The translations under genes and the position numbers were made by a program. This document shows positions 26,638-36,081 of a stretch of DNA of 64,000 nucleotides, piece after piece. The notes beneath the pieces were generated by a model. The model was not told the DNA's origin. It did not search any database and saw only the letters and a list, made by a program, of their open reading frames with translations. Source of the stretch: CAVWSM01 sp963799425 (GTDB lineage: Bacteria > Actinomycetota > Actinomycetes > Jiangellales > Jiangellaceae); the NCBI GenBank assembly GCA_963799425.1, contig CAWCXA010000016.1:310001-374000 (forward strand), written 5' to 3'. Within the stretch, counting starts at the first letter, position 1, and every line of letters begins with the position of its first letter.

Positions 26638-29600
26638 CTAGTCCGTCCGGCGGTGCCCAAGGGGCGCGCACTGTCTAATTCTGCGTTCGAACAACAGGAA
26701 GCCGATTCCTGCGACCAACAGCGCACCGGCGACGAGCGCCAGCTGTCCGGCGATCGTTCCCGTGAAGGCAACCCCGGCTGAGCCGCCCGGGGCCGAATCA
26801 TGGACGATGCCGAAGTTGAGCTCGAGGCGTTGTTCGCCGCCGGCCAACGTGACGGTGTAGGAGCCAACGGTGGTTAGTCGGCTACCGACCGAGGAGAGGT
26901 CAAGTGTCACCTGGTACTCGCCGGGAGCCACCGACACGAGGTAGCCGCCGTCAGCGCCGGTGGTGGAGATCATGGTGGCACCGCTGCTCTGGTTCGTGAT
27001 CTCGATCCGGGCAGCGGCGATGTCCGGTTCGGCAGGATCAATCACGCCGTCCTCGTCGAGGTCCTCCCAGACTTGGCCGCCGAGAGCCGCCTGCGGCGGC
27101 AGGCTGGCGCGAACGACCGCGGACGTGCTGGCGAGCGTCGTTCTGCGGGGCGTCATCGGCCACGTCGGATCTGACGGTGGCGCCGTTGGTGACCGTCGTC
27201 CCATCAGCCAGGTCAGCGGCGATGACGACTGGGATCGAAACCGTACGTTGCGCACCGTTAGCGAGTGTGCCCACGACGCACGAGACGGTCGTCCCGGCTG
27301 TCGTGCACCCGTCGGGCAGTGAACCGGGGGTGAGCCCGGTGGGTAGTTCGTCAGCGATCGTGACGTTGGTCGCCGCCGCGGGACCGTTGTTGGTGACAGT
27401 GAGGTCGTAGGTGGCGGTGCCGCCCGGGATGATCGTTTGGGGTCCCGACTTCGTGAGCGCCAGATCCGCCGTAGGTTCCGACTCACCGACTGCGGTCGAT
27501 TCATTGTTCGCGGTGTTGGGGTCAAGCGCCTCGGCGCCGATTTGGGCGGTGTTGCTCAACGGTCCGGTGAACCCGGGGTCGGGGATCACGGCGATCAATG
27601 CGCGCACGGATGAGCCGACGCCGAGGTCACCGATGGCGCATCCCACGACGGTGACGTCCTCGGCTTCAGTGGCTTGGCAGCCGGCGTGACTCCCGCCGCT
27701 GTCGAACGTCGTTCCGTCGGAGAGCGAATCGGAGATGAGGAGCCCGGTTGCGGAGGAAGGCCCGTTGTTGGTGATCTCGAGCGCGTAGACGACCGGGCGT
27801 CCCGGAACGATCGGATCGGTGACCAGCGTCTTGACGATCGCGAGGTCCGCTTCGTGTACGACCTGCACCGTGGCAGTTGACGTGTTGTTCGCGAGATCCG
27901 GATCGGCCGTATCGGCGTCAACCGTCGCGGTGTTGGGGAAGTCTCCCTGCGCTTGAGAATTCGGGAGACTGATCGTGATCTGCCCGGTACGACTCTCGCC
28001 GGCCGGCAGGGACGGCGCGGTGCACGTAAGTTGCAATCCCGCGAAGGCACACGTCACATCACCCTGACCCGGGAGCTCGGCGGAGACCGGCGGGAGCGGA
28101 AGCTCGTCGACAAACTGCACGTTGACTGCGTCCGATGGGCCGTGGTTGGTGACCGTGATCGTGTAGGTCAGCTCGTTGCCCGCGGCCGGTGTCGACGAGT
28201 CGGCAAGCTTCAGCACCTCCAGATCGGCCTGTTGCACGGCGGGTGTCGTGATCGTGACCTGATTGTCGGTGGGGTCGGGATCGTCGGTATCGGTGGTGAC
28301 GCTGACGGTGTTGTCGACACTCGCACCGTTGAACGCCGGATCCAGGTGACCAGCGACGACGATCGCGCGCGTCTCACCAGGTCCTACCGTGCCGAGGTTG
28401 CACTCGATGCCCGTTGCGCCCGGCAAGCACGCGGGATCCGATGTCGCAGGATCGAACACGATGCTCGACGGCAGCACATCAGTGATCACGACGTTGTCAG
28501 CGCTCGCGGGCCCGGCGTTCGTGACGGTGATGGTGTATGCGGCGACGCCACCTGCGATGAGGGGATCAGTCGCGGGCGTCTTCGACACGGATAGGTCGGC
28601 CTCACGCACGATCGTCGACGTATCCGTCGAGCTGTTCGACGCGGGAACTGGGTCCGCGGCCGCGGACGAGATCGTCGCGGTGTTCGCCACCGGTCCGGGC
28701 AGCAGGTTCGGAGCGACTGTTCCCGAGATGAAAACCTGGATCGACTCGTTGGGCGACAGCGTCGCGAGGTCGCAACTCACCGACTGGCCAACGATCGTGC
28801 AGCTCCCCTTGCCCGACGTGGCCACCGCCGGCACGAGCCCAGCAGGGAGCGTGTCGGCCAGGACAACACTGGTCGCGTTCGACGGGCCGATGTTCACGAC
28901 GTCGATCACATACAAGAACGGGCCGCCGGCTTGGAAGGGGCCGAGACCTGCCTTGGCGATCGTGAGGTCGGCACGCGCCTCCGCGAGGGCAAAGGGTGCG
29001 ATCGCAGTGTTGCTCGCCAGGTCTGGATCGGGTGTCGAAGTCGAAGCCGTCAGCGCGTTCGTGTAGGCGCCGAGCGCCGCTCCGGGATCAGGGACGAAGT
29101 GCACCTGGAACGTGTGGGAGACTCCCGGGTCGAGATCGCCGAGCGCGCAGACCGCGTCGGCAGCGCCGACCTGACAGTCGGCGAGTGTCACGTCTCCGGT
29201 GATGTCGGAGATGACGCCGGCGACATCAAGCCTGTCGATCGCGGTGACCGACCGGGCGACCGACGGCCCGCTGTTGCTGACAGTAATCTCGAACGTCAGC
29301 TCCTCACCCGGCGCCAACGGCGGCGTCGGCGTCAGGAGCTGCTTGGTGGTCACGAGGTCGGCCTCGGTAGCGACCGTGGACGCAGTGCTGCCCGTGTTGT
29401 TCGATGTCGTCGGGTCGAGCGTGGCGGAAGTGACGGAGGCGTCATTTCCGAGTCGTGTGCCCGCCTCGAGGTCAGCAGCGACGGCGCCGGTGATCGTCAC
29501 GCTCTGCGCGGCGCCCGACGCCAGCGACGCGAACGTGCACGTCACGGTGCCGGCACTGGCCGCGCACGCAGGCGTCGGGGTGACCGAAACGAAGCTCACG

Positions 29601-32600
29601 CCGGCAGGGAGCGGGTCCGAGACGGTCACGTTGATCGCGGGCGACGGTCCCGCGTTGGCCACGGTCAGCGTGTAGACGATCGGACCGCCGGCGACCGCAG
29701 CGTCAGGCCCTGTCTTCGTGATCGATACGTCGGCGTTGGCGCCAGCGGTGCTCGTGAAGGTCGCTGTGTTGTTCGTAGGCGAGGGGTCGGTTGCGGACGT
29801 CGCCACGCTCACGGTGTTGGCGACTGTCGCCGGTGGCCAGCACGGTTGCGGTGATGGTCACGATGACCGCGTCGCCGGCGGCGATCTCGCCGACGGAGCA
29901 CGTCACGACGGCGTCCGCAATCGAGCATCCCGGTCCGGTGGCGACAGCCGTCGCTGCGTCGAGCTGGGGCGGGAGTGTGTCGGTGAGGACGACGTCTCGC
30001 GCCAGCGACGGTCCAGAATTCGTGACTGTGAGCTCGTACGTGATGGGAGCACCGGCGACGGGTGTGCCCGTTGCGGTCTTGACGACTGCGATGTCCGCTT
30101 GGTCGGTCACGTCGGTGCTCGTCGTCGAGCTGTTGTCAGCCGGGTCCGGGTCGGCGGTGTCGGAGGCGACCGTCGCGGTGTTCGGCACCGCACTCGGCGC
30201 GAGGTCGGCGCTCACTGCCGCGTCGACAGTCACGACCGCCGAGCCACCGACCGGGAGCGCACCGATGTCGCAGCTGACCGGCGGACCCAACGTGCATGCG
30301 CCGCGCGTCGAAGCAGCATTCGTCGCCGTAAGGCCCCCGGGGAGTGCGTCGGTGACGGTGACGACGCTCGCGCTGGATGGGCCGTTGTTTGTGACCGTGA
30401 GCGTGTAGCTGAGTTGTCCTCCCGCGACAACGGCCGGCGTCGACGCCGATTTCACGATCGTCAGATCGGCGACGGGCGGTCCGACCGGGACGGTCACGGT
30501 CGAGATGCGAGTCCCCGGATTCGGGTCGAACGTCTGCGAACTGACCGTCGCGGTGTTCGTAACCTCGCTCCCGGTGAAGTCGGGAGCGACAAGGGCTTCC
30601 GCGACGACCTGCACCGTCGTGCCGGCCGGCACGGTGCCCAGATCGCATCCAAGGGTGGTGCAGGCGCCGCTCACGTTCGTCAGGGTGAGTCCGGGGCCGA
30701 GCTGGTCTTCGAGCCGCACGTCGGCGTCGGACGGACCTGCGTTCGTGACGTTGATGGTGAACGGCACGGTGGTCCCCGGCGTGACCGGGCCCGGTGGTGC
30801 GGTCTTGGTCACGATGAGGTCGGCTGCAGGCATCACCGTGGCGGTCGCGCCCGCGACGTTGTTCGCAGGATCGGGGTCGGGGGTGAACGACGAGCTCACG
30901 CTCGCAACGTTGGAGATCGACGTTGCCGTCGACGTCGCCGACGTCGCCACGACGATGCTGACAGTGACGGTCGTGCCGTTGGCGAGGTTGCCCAGGCTGC
31001 ACGTCACGACGCCGGCCGCCTCGCCGCACGTGCCCTGCGTCGCCGTCGCCGAAACGAACGAGGTCTCGGGTGGGAGCGTGTCGGTGAGAGTGACGTCGAC
31101 CGAGGTATTCGGCCCGGTGTTGGTGACGAGGAGCGTCGACGTGAGGTTCTGGCCGAGCAAAAGGGGGTCGGGGCTCGCAGTCTTCGTCAGCGTCACGTCG
31201 GCACTCGCGACGACGGGCGTGACGGTCTCGTTGGTCAGGTACGTGAAGGGCAGGTCGGTCGTTGCCGCGACGTAGCCGATGGTGGCTTGGTTCGTGTGTG
31301 CCGCGGTGATCACGTCCGGGTCGTCGCGCACCTCGAACCGCACGGTCGTCGTGTTGGTGAGGGGTCCGTCGGGCACGTCCAGCAGGCCGCCGGCGCTCCC
31401 GCTCGCACCGGTGCCGAGACGGAACACCACGCGCGGGGGACCGGTGAGGAATTCGGCCTGATCGTCGCCGGCCGCGTCGGTTTTCAGGCCGCTGTTCGGA
31501 CCGGACACGACCTCGAGCGAACCAGGAACGTAGAGCGTGCCGGGCGGGACGACGTCGGTGAGCACGACCTCGTCGGCGGGGTCCTGGCCGGTGTTGTTGA
31601 CGTTGATCGTGTAGGCGAGCCGGTCGCCCGGCGCGGACGGGTCGTGGCCTTCCAGGTTGAGCACGGTCTTCGTGCTCGTGGTGAGGTCGGGCGCAAACAG
31701 GTCGATCGCGGTCGTGACCACGCCGATGAAGTAGCGCTCGGCGGTCGACTCCAACGAGATCGTCGCGCTCGTTGCGCCGTTCGCGATGACGCCCGGTGCA
31801 CCCATGTCGATGATGTCCACACCGAAGAGGTTGGAATGGGCGGGAGTACGCGCAGTGACGGGCCGGCCGTCTTTCTCGACGGCGCTGTTGAAGAGGTTGT
31901 TGCCTGGCGACACGTTCGTGGCCAACGTGGTGCCCTCGAGCTTGGCGTTGTCGCCCGAAGAGCTCGCGTCGCCTTCCCAGGTGACCATGCCGAGCTGCGT
32001 GTCAACATCGCCCGCCAACGGCGCGGTAAATCCGGAGATGTCGATGGTCTCCGGGTCGTCGCGGCCGACGTCGGAAAAGCCGTCGAACACCGTGAGGTTG
32101 CGCAGCGGCAGCGTCGGATCGCGGTACATGACGACGAGCGACCAGCCCGCGTAGCGATCCTGGCCGGTTGCCGCGGGCACGTTAGCGCCCCAATACGTAC
32201 CGGCGCCTGCCGTCTGCACGATCGTCGTGACATTCGCGAATTGCTGGTACGCGCGATCGGCCGTCGCAGACGGCCCGAACGTGTCCTGCGTGGTCACCGG
32301 CCGATAGCTCACGTCGCCCGGCGCGCGCAGCAGCATCTGGTTGCGCCCGGCGGTCGGCGCGTCGGCGGCACCGGTGCCGGTACCGTTCTCGAGCCGGGCA
32401 CCCCAATAGAGACCCGCCCACAAGACCGTCGCGCCCGAGGGCAGCGTCACTTGCGAGCTCGACGAGTTGTAGGTCGGGAACGCTGCGCCGTCGTCATCCA
32501 CATTGACCATGAAGTAGCTGTTGTTGTTGAGCTGCGTGCCAGACCGGTCGCGGGCCGACGTGCAGGGGGTGAACGGACGCACATCCGCAACTCCCGAGCA

Positions 32601-32840
32601 CGTCATCAGGTTGTTGCCGAACAGCGCGATCGCACCGTTGTCGTTCGCGGTGAAGCGGTCGTCGAATGGCTGGATCGGGACCGCATCAACGCGCTGGACC
32701 AGACCCAGCACGAGCATCGACGCAACAATGGCGCCCAGCGCAACCTTGGAAATCACGCGGCGCGGCAGAGTCGACGTCGCCTCCCTGTCGGAGCCGGGCG
32801 GGTGACGGGCGCTGTGACGGGCACCTAGGGGCGCATTCAT
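26638..32840 (-). pseudogene. Giant DUF11-repeat surface protein, two apparent frameshifts
   Basis: Joined across two shifts this encodes about 2,070 residues. A signal peptide (RVISKVALGAIVASMLVLGL, ending VDAVP) is followed by an N-terminal domain of about 350 residues (VTLPSGATVLWAGLYWGAR), then about twelve DUF11 units (each with a V..G....Y.ITVTN.GPS..A core), one SdrB-like unit (GGQVWEDLDEDGVIDPAEPD) and a C-terminal anchor: VAFTG, a hydrophobic helix and FERRIRQ, similar to the LAxTG sorting signal of class E sortases. The frame changes near 29815-29835 and near 27130-27145, each as if one base were extra; both flanks read through DUF11 or SdrB sequence without loss. I start at ATG 32840; GTG 32852 is possible. 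Confidence 0.75.
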
Positions 32841-33016
32841 TCGCCGATTCACCCTTCAGTGCCGTGGGTCGGCGACCGCACACAATGACGCTACGGGACG
32901 TGCCGCTCATCCGCGATGTGAGTCGGAGCGGACCTGTGAAAGTGTGACCACCCCCCGTATGCCACGGCGAGCTGCTCGCAGCACCGCCCCAAGACTTCTG
33001 CTGTTGCTGGTCACAC
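32841..33016. other. Leader of the DUF11 gene
   Basis: A GAAGGG site lies about 10 bases before ATG 32840. No other gene or clear promoter is seen before the convergent-free end of the next operon. Confidence 0.4.
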
Positions 33017-33622
33017 CTAGCCGGCGACGCGATACCGCAGGTGGGTCACGCCGGGCGCGTCCAGCACATCGATCTTCTCGAGCCGCACGGGTCCGCCGAT
33101 GTGGTCGAACAACCGTACACCGCCGCCGAGCAGCATCGGCGCCACCGAGAGCTGGATCTCGTCGAGCAGCCCCGCTTGCAGGGCTTGCTGCGTCGCCTGC
33201 GAGCCGGTGAGTGCAACGTACTTGTCGCCCGCGGCAACCTGCGCCTGCTTGATGGCGCTCTCGATGCCGTCGGTGACGAACGTGTAGGGCACCGACGTTG
33301 CGGGCACGTCGGCCGGGACGCTATGCGTGAGGATGAACAGCGGTAAACCGGGGACCGGTCCGTGGCCGCCCCACGCGTTGGCGATGTCGTAGGTGCGCCG
33401 GCCCGACACGACCGCCCCACACGACTCGATCCCGGCGTCGAAGAACTCGGCGCTGGTCTTCGAAAGCCGGAACATGTCGTAGTACTTGCTCGGTGTGTCG
33501 CCGGTGAAGAACCACTCGAACAGTGGCTCTCCGCCCTCGCCGAGTGGGTGCTCGGCACCGTCGTTTGGCCCAGCGATGTAGCCGTCGAGCGACACGGTGA
33601 TTGCTACCAGTACGTTCCCCAT
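33017..33622 (-). CDS. Dihydrofolate-reductase-like (RibD C-terminal domain) protein
   Basis: A 201-residue protein of the RibD_C/dihydrofolate reductase family common in actinobacteria: VLVAITVSLDGYIAGPNDGA at the N-terminus, VVSGRRTYDIANAWGG, LFILTH and a C-terminal QLSVAPMLLGGGVRLFD with HLRYRV. The family folds like DHFR but usually lacks demonstrated DHFR activity. An AAGGAAAAG site 6 bases upstream fixes ATG 33622. It is the third gene of the arsR-SRPBCC operon, 19 bp after the SRPBCC gene, a gene order often seen with such pairs. Confidence 0.88.
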   Translation of the reverse strand: MGNVLVAITVSLDGYIAGPNDGAEHPLGEGGEPLFEWFFTGDTPSKYYDMFRLSKTSAEFFDAGIESCGAVVSGRRTYDIANAWGGHGPVPGLPLFILTHSVPADVPATSVPYTFVTDGIESAIKQAQVAAGDKYVALTGSQATQQALQAGLLDEIQLSVAPMLLGGGVRLFDHIGGPVRLEKIDVLDAPGVTHLRYRVAG

Positions 33623-33641
33623 GATCTTTTCCTTACTTGGC

Positions 33642-34136
33642 TCAGGCGAGCGACACGGCAACCTGCTCAAGCAGATCCATGCCCTCCTGCATGCCAGCTT
33701 CCATGCCGGAGTCGATGATGAGATCGCGGATGTCCTTGCTGGGGACCTCGGTGAGCATCGTCAACGTCGTGCGGCCGTCGACCTCGGAGAACGTCACTGT
33801 GACTACTGCCGGATCACCTTCCTCCGGCACCCCCTCGTAGACCTCGGTGAACACAAGCCGCTCGTTGGGGACGATCTCGCGGTACTCCCCGTGGAAGCCG
33901 ACCTCGAAGCCTTCATTCGCGACCATCACGTAGCGCCACGTGCCGCCGACGCGGAGATCGATTGCGACGCTCGTCGCCTCGCCCCGCTGACCGGCCCACC
34001 ACCGCTTCACCAGCTCGGGCGTCGTGTAAGCCCTGTAGACCAAGTGCTTGGGCGCGTTGAACTCCCGCGTGATGAGGATCTGCTCATCGGTCGGGAGCGT
34101 CACCTTCGCCGTGCCTGTGCTCGTCTGCGCTGCCAT
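33642..34136 (-). CDS. SRPBCC (AHSA1-like) domain protein
   Basis: A 164-residue START/AHSA1-fold protein: ILITREFNAPKHLVYRAYTT, ELVKRWWAGQRGE, GGTWRYVM and LTMLTEVPSKDIRDLIIDSG are the usual blocks of activator-of-Hsp90-like proteins paired with ArsR regulators. The fold binds hydrophobic ligands; the role here is unknown. ATG 34136 overlaps the arsR stop (TGATG), so translation is coupled. The in-frame start at 34199 lies inside arsR and is rejected. Confidence 0.9.
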   Translation of the reverse strand: MAAQTSTGTAKVTLPTDEQILITREFNAPKHLVYRAYTTPELVKRWWAGQRGEATSVAIDLRVGGTWRYVMVANEGFEVGFHGEYREIVPNERLVFTEVYEGVPEEGDPAVVTVTFSEVDGRTTLTMLTEVPSKDIRDLIIDSGMEAGMQEGMDLLEQVAVSLA

Positions 34137-34471
34137 CACTCTTCCTCCTTCTTGAGCTCTTCGATTACGACGTCCATCTGGTCGAACCGCTCGGACCACG
34201 TGCGCTCATATGCCTTGACCCAGTCGTGGATCGGCTTGAGCGCATGGCCGTTGAGCCGGTAGAGCCGATGCCGTCCGTCGTCACGCACCTCGACCGCCCC
34301 CACTTCGCGGAGAACGCGCAAGTGCTTGGACACCTGTGGTTGCGCCAGCCCGAGCAACGCCACCAGGTCGTTGACCGGCCGCTCCCCCGCTGCGAGCAGG
34401 TCGAGGATCTGCCGCCGTCGGGGCTCAGCCACCGCGTTGAACGCGTCGGTTGTCGTCGCCGCTCGAGCCAT
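34136..34471 (-). CDS. ArsR-family transcriptional regulator
   Basis: A 111-residue winged-helix repressor: FNAVAEPRRRQILDLLAAGE, then the recognition helix QPQVSKHLRVLREVG and wing VRDDGRHRLYRL. It lacks the Cys pairs of metal-sensing ArsR members, so the inducer is probably not a metal. First gene of the three-gene operon with SRPBCC and DHFR-like proteins. A 16-bp palindrome lies inside its own promoter, so it very probably represses itself. ATG 34471 is 6 bases from the -10 box, giving a leaderless mRNA. Confidence 0.92.
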   Translation of the reverse strand: MARAATTTDAFNAVAEPRRRQILDLLAAGERPVNDLVALLGLAQPQVSKHLRVLREVGAVEVRDDGRHRLYRLNGHALKPIHDWVKAYERTWSERFDQMDVVIEELKKEEE

Positions 34472-34477
34472 GCTCAG

Positions 34478-34505
34478 ATCGTATTCCCATATGGGAATGT
34501 GTCAA
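34478..34505 (-). promoter_or_regulatory. arsR promoter with embedded palindromic operator
   Basis: On the minus strand, TTGACA (34500-34505) and TACGAT (34478-34483) are separated by 16 bp. The spacer holds the perfect 16-bp palindrome ATTCCCATATGGGAAT (34483-34498), overlapping the -10 by one base. A bound repressor would block RNA polymerase directly. Confidence 0.75.
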
Positions 34506-34515
34506 GCGGTCAACG

Positions 34516-35112
34516 TCAACGGATGCGCTCGGCGAGGCCCGGATAGTCAAGCGCCAGGCCGTGCCGGTCGAAGACCAGCACCTCGTAGGTGTCGAAGGCG
34601 GGCGACGCGTAGTCGTACCGCCGCCGGTCGCCCTCGTCGCCGATGCGTGCGTAGGTCTGCTCCAGCCGCTCGACAGCGGCATCCTCGGCGCGCACGTACG
34701 CAGCGGGAGCGGCGGCACGAGCGCCTTGGGGCAGGGCCAGCCGGTGCACCGGCATTGTGTTGGTGGCGGCCGAGGACTCGAGGTCGACGTCGAGGCATCC
34801 GTCGAGCCATGGGGCGTCGCGCCCGTCGACCTGCCAGTGGCCCAGGCCGTCGGCTGTCAGTCGTACGGCAAATTGCCCGAGGTCCGAGCGCACGTCGACC
34901 TGTGCGGCCCGGGTCACCCAGCCGCTGTCGAGCTCGATGTCGTAGTCGACCACCCACGCGGCGCCCGCCTCGACCGCGCACGTCGTCCCCTTGAGCCGGA
35001 CACCGAGGCCCGAGGCGTCGATCCGCAGCACCTCGAAGCCGTCTCTGGCGTCCCGATGCCGCCACGCCGCGACCGCGGGGGGCGGGTCGAAGGACACGCT
35101 GCCATCAGTCAT
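34516..35112 (-). CDS. Putative glycolipid-binding protein (DUF1089)
   Basis: A 198-residue protein resembling the DUF1089/putative glycolipid-binding family: FEVLRIDASGLGVRLKGTT, AAWVVDYDIELDSGW, HWQVDGRDAPWLDGCLDVDL and a C-terminal YDYASPAFDTYEVLVFDRHG are its recurrent blocks. ATG 35112 overlaps the DUF72 stop (ATGA), so it is coupled to that gene; the longer frame to 35298 lies within DUF72. Role unknown. Confidence 0.85.
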   Translation of the reverse strand: MTDGSVSFDPPPAVAAWRHRDARDGFEVLRIDASGLGVRLKGTTCAVEAGAAWVVDYDIELDSGWVTRAAQVDVRSDLGQFAVRLTADGLGHWQVDGRDAPWLDGCLDVDLESSAATNTMPVHRLALPQGARAAAPAAYVRAEDAAVERLEQTYARIGDEGDRRRYDYASPAFDTYEVLVFDRHGLALDYPGLAERIR

Positions 35113-35978
35113 TGGCCCTGCAACAGGTCGGCGAGCTGGCGCGCGTTGACCTGCGCGTAGTTGCGATAGCAGTTGTTCATCAGCACGTGCACGGTGCTCG
35201 CCTGCTCGCTGAGCCCTTGAACGCGTGGTGCCCACTCGCGCAGCTCCTTGGCGGAGTACTTGTAGCCGAACCGCTCGTAGATGTCGTTGCTCTGCCACTT
35301 GTCGCTGTGCCCATGGAACCGTACGACGGCCAGGTCGGCGGTTGCCTCGACGACAGGTGGCACGGACGACGGGTAGCCCTGCGGCATGTCTACGCAGACG
35401 TACGGCACTTGGTAGGAGCGGAGGAAGTCGAGCGTCTCCTCGCGGTTGTCATCCGACAGCCAGGTCTTGTTTCGGAACTCGACGCAGATCGAGTACGGCG
35501 CACAGCGGCGCTGGCACTCCAGGATGTAGGTCTTGTTGGCCCTGCCGATCGGGAACCACTGCGGGAACTGGAACAGGACCGCACCGAGCTTGCCCGCGTC
35601 GTGCAACGGCTCGAGCGCCGACAGGAAGCGCTCCCACACCTCGTCGATCACCTTCGGCTCGATGTCCTTGGGATAGAGCCGCACCTTGTCGGTTTCCGGG
35701 CGCAAGTCCTTGTAGAGCGCGGCCGTGCGCGTCGGATGCTGAGTGAGCAGCGAGAACGCCTTGATGTTGAAGGTGAATCCATCGGGCGTGCGATCGACCC
35801 ACAACTGTGAATTCCGCTCGTTGGGCGGCGTGTAGTAGGTGGAGTCGACCTCGACGAGCGGGAACTGCTTGGCGTAAAAGTCGAGGCGCTTCTCTGGCGT
35901 GCTGGCTTCGTCGGGATACCACCCCGACTCGAGCAGCGTCTTGTCCGTCCATGAGGCCGTGCCGACGAGGATCGACAT
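35109..35978 (-). CDS. DUF72 (YecE-like) protein
   Basis: A 289-residue TIM-barrel-like protein: VGTASWTDKTLLESGWYP at the N-terminus, FPLVEVDSTYYTPPNERNS, FTFNIKAFSLLTQHPTR, FQFPQWFP, CVEFRNKTWL and VHVLMNNCYRNYAQVNAR at the C-terminus match DUF72 throughout. The family has no agreed function. A TAGACA box lies 6 bases before ATG 35978. First gene of a pair with the glycolipid-binding protein and divergent from the MmpL gene. Confidence 0.93.
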   Translation of the reverse strand: MSILVGTASWTDKTLLESGWYPDEASTPEKRLDFYAKQFPLVEVDSTYYTPPNERNSQLWVDRTPDGFTFNIKAFSLLTQHPTRTAALYKDLRPETDKVRLYPKDIEPKVIDEVWERFLSALEPLHDAGKLGAVLFQFPQWFPIGRANKTYILECQRRCAPYSICVEFRNKTWLSDDNREETLDFLRSYQVPYVCVDMPQGYPSSVPPVVEATADLAVVRFHGHSDKWQSNDIYERFGYKYSAKELREWAPRVQGLSEQASTVHVLMNNCYRNYAQVNARQLADLLQGQ

Positions 35979-36081
35979 GGTACTTGTCTACCCGCCTCGA
36001 CTGACAGCGGCCCGTCAGCGATCTGTCAGCGCCTCCTGGAAAACTGGACCTTGTCATTAGGTCGTGCCACGGGAGGGCACT

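Noticed and set aside
29718..32828. 1036-codon plus-strand open frame
   Set aside because: It is the antisense shadow of the DUF11 gene, rich in Arg/Gly with no family features, caused by GC-rich codon use on the other strand.
26638..32840. Programmed frameshifting or a CRISPR-like repeat array in the DUF11 gene
   Set aside because: There is no slippery sequence or conserved site at the shifts, and the repeats are protein-level only, with no identical DNA spacing.
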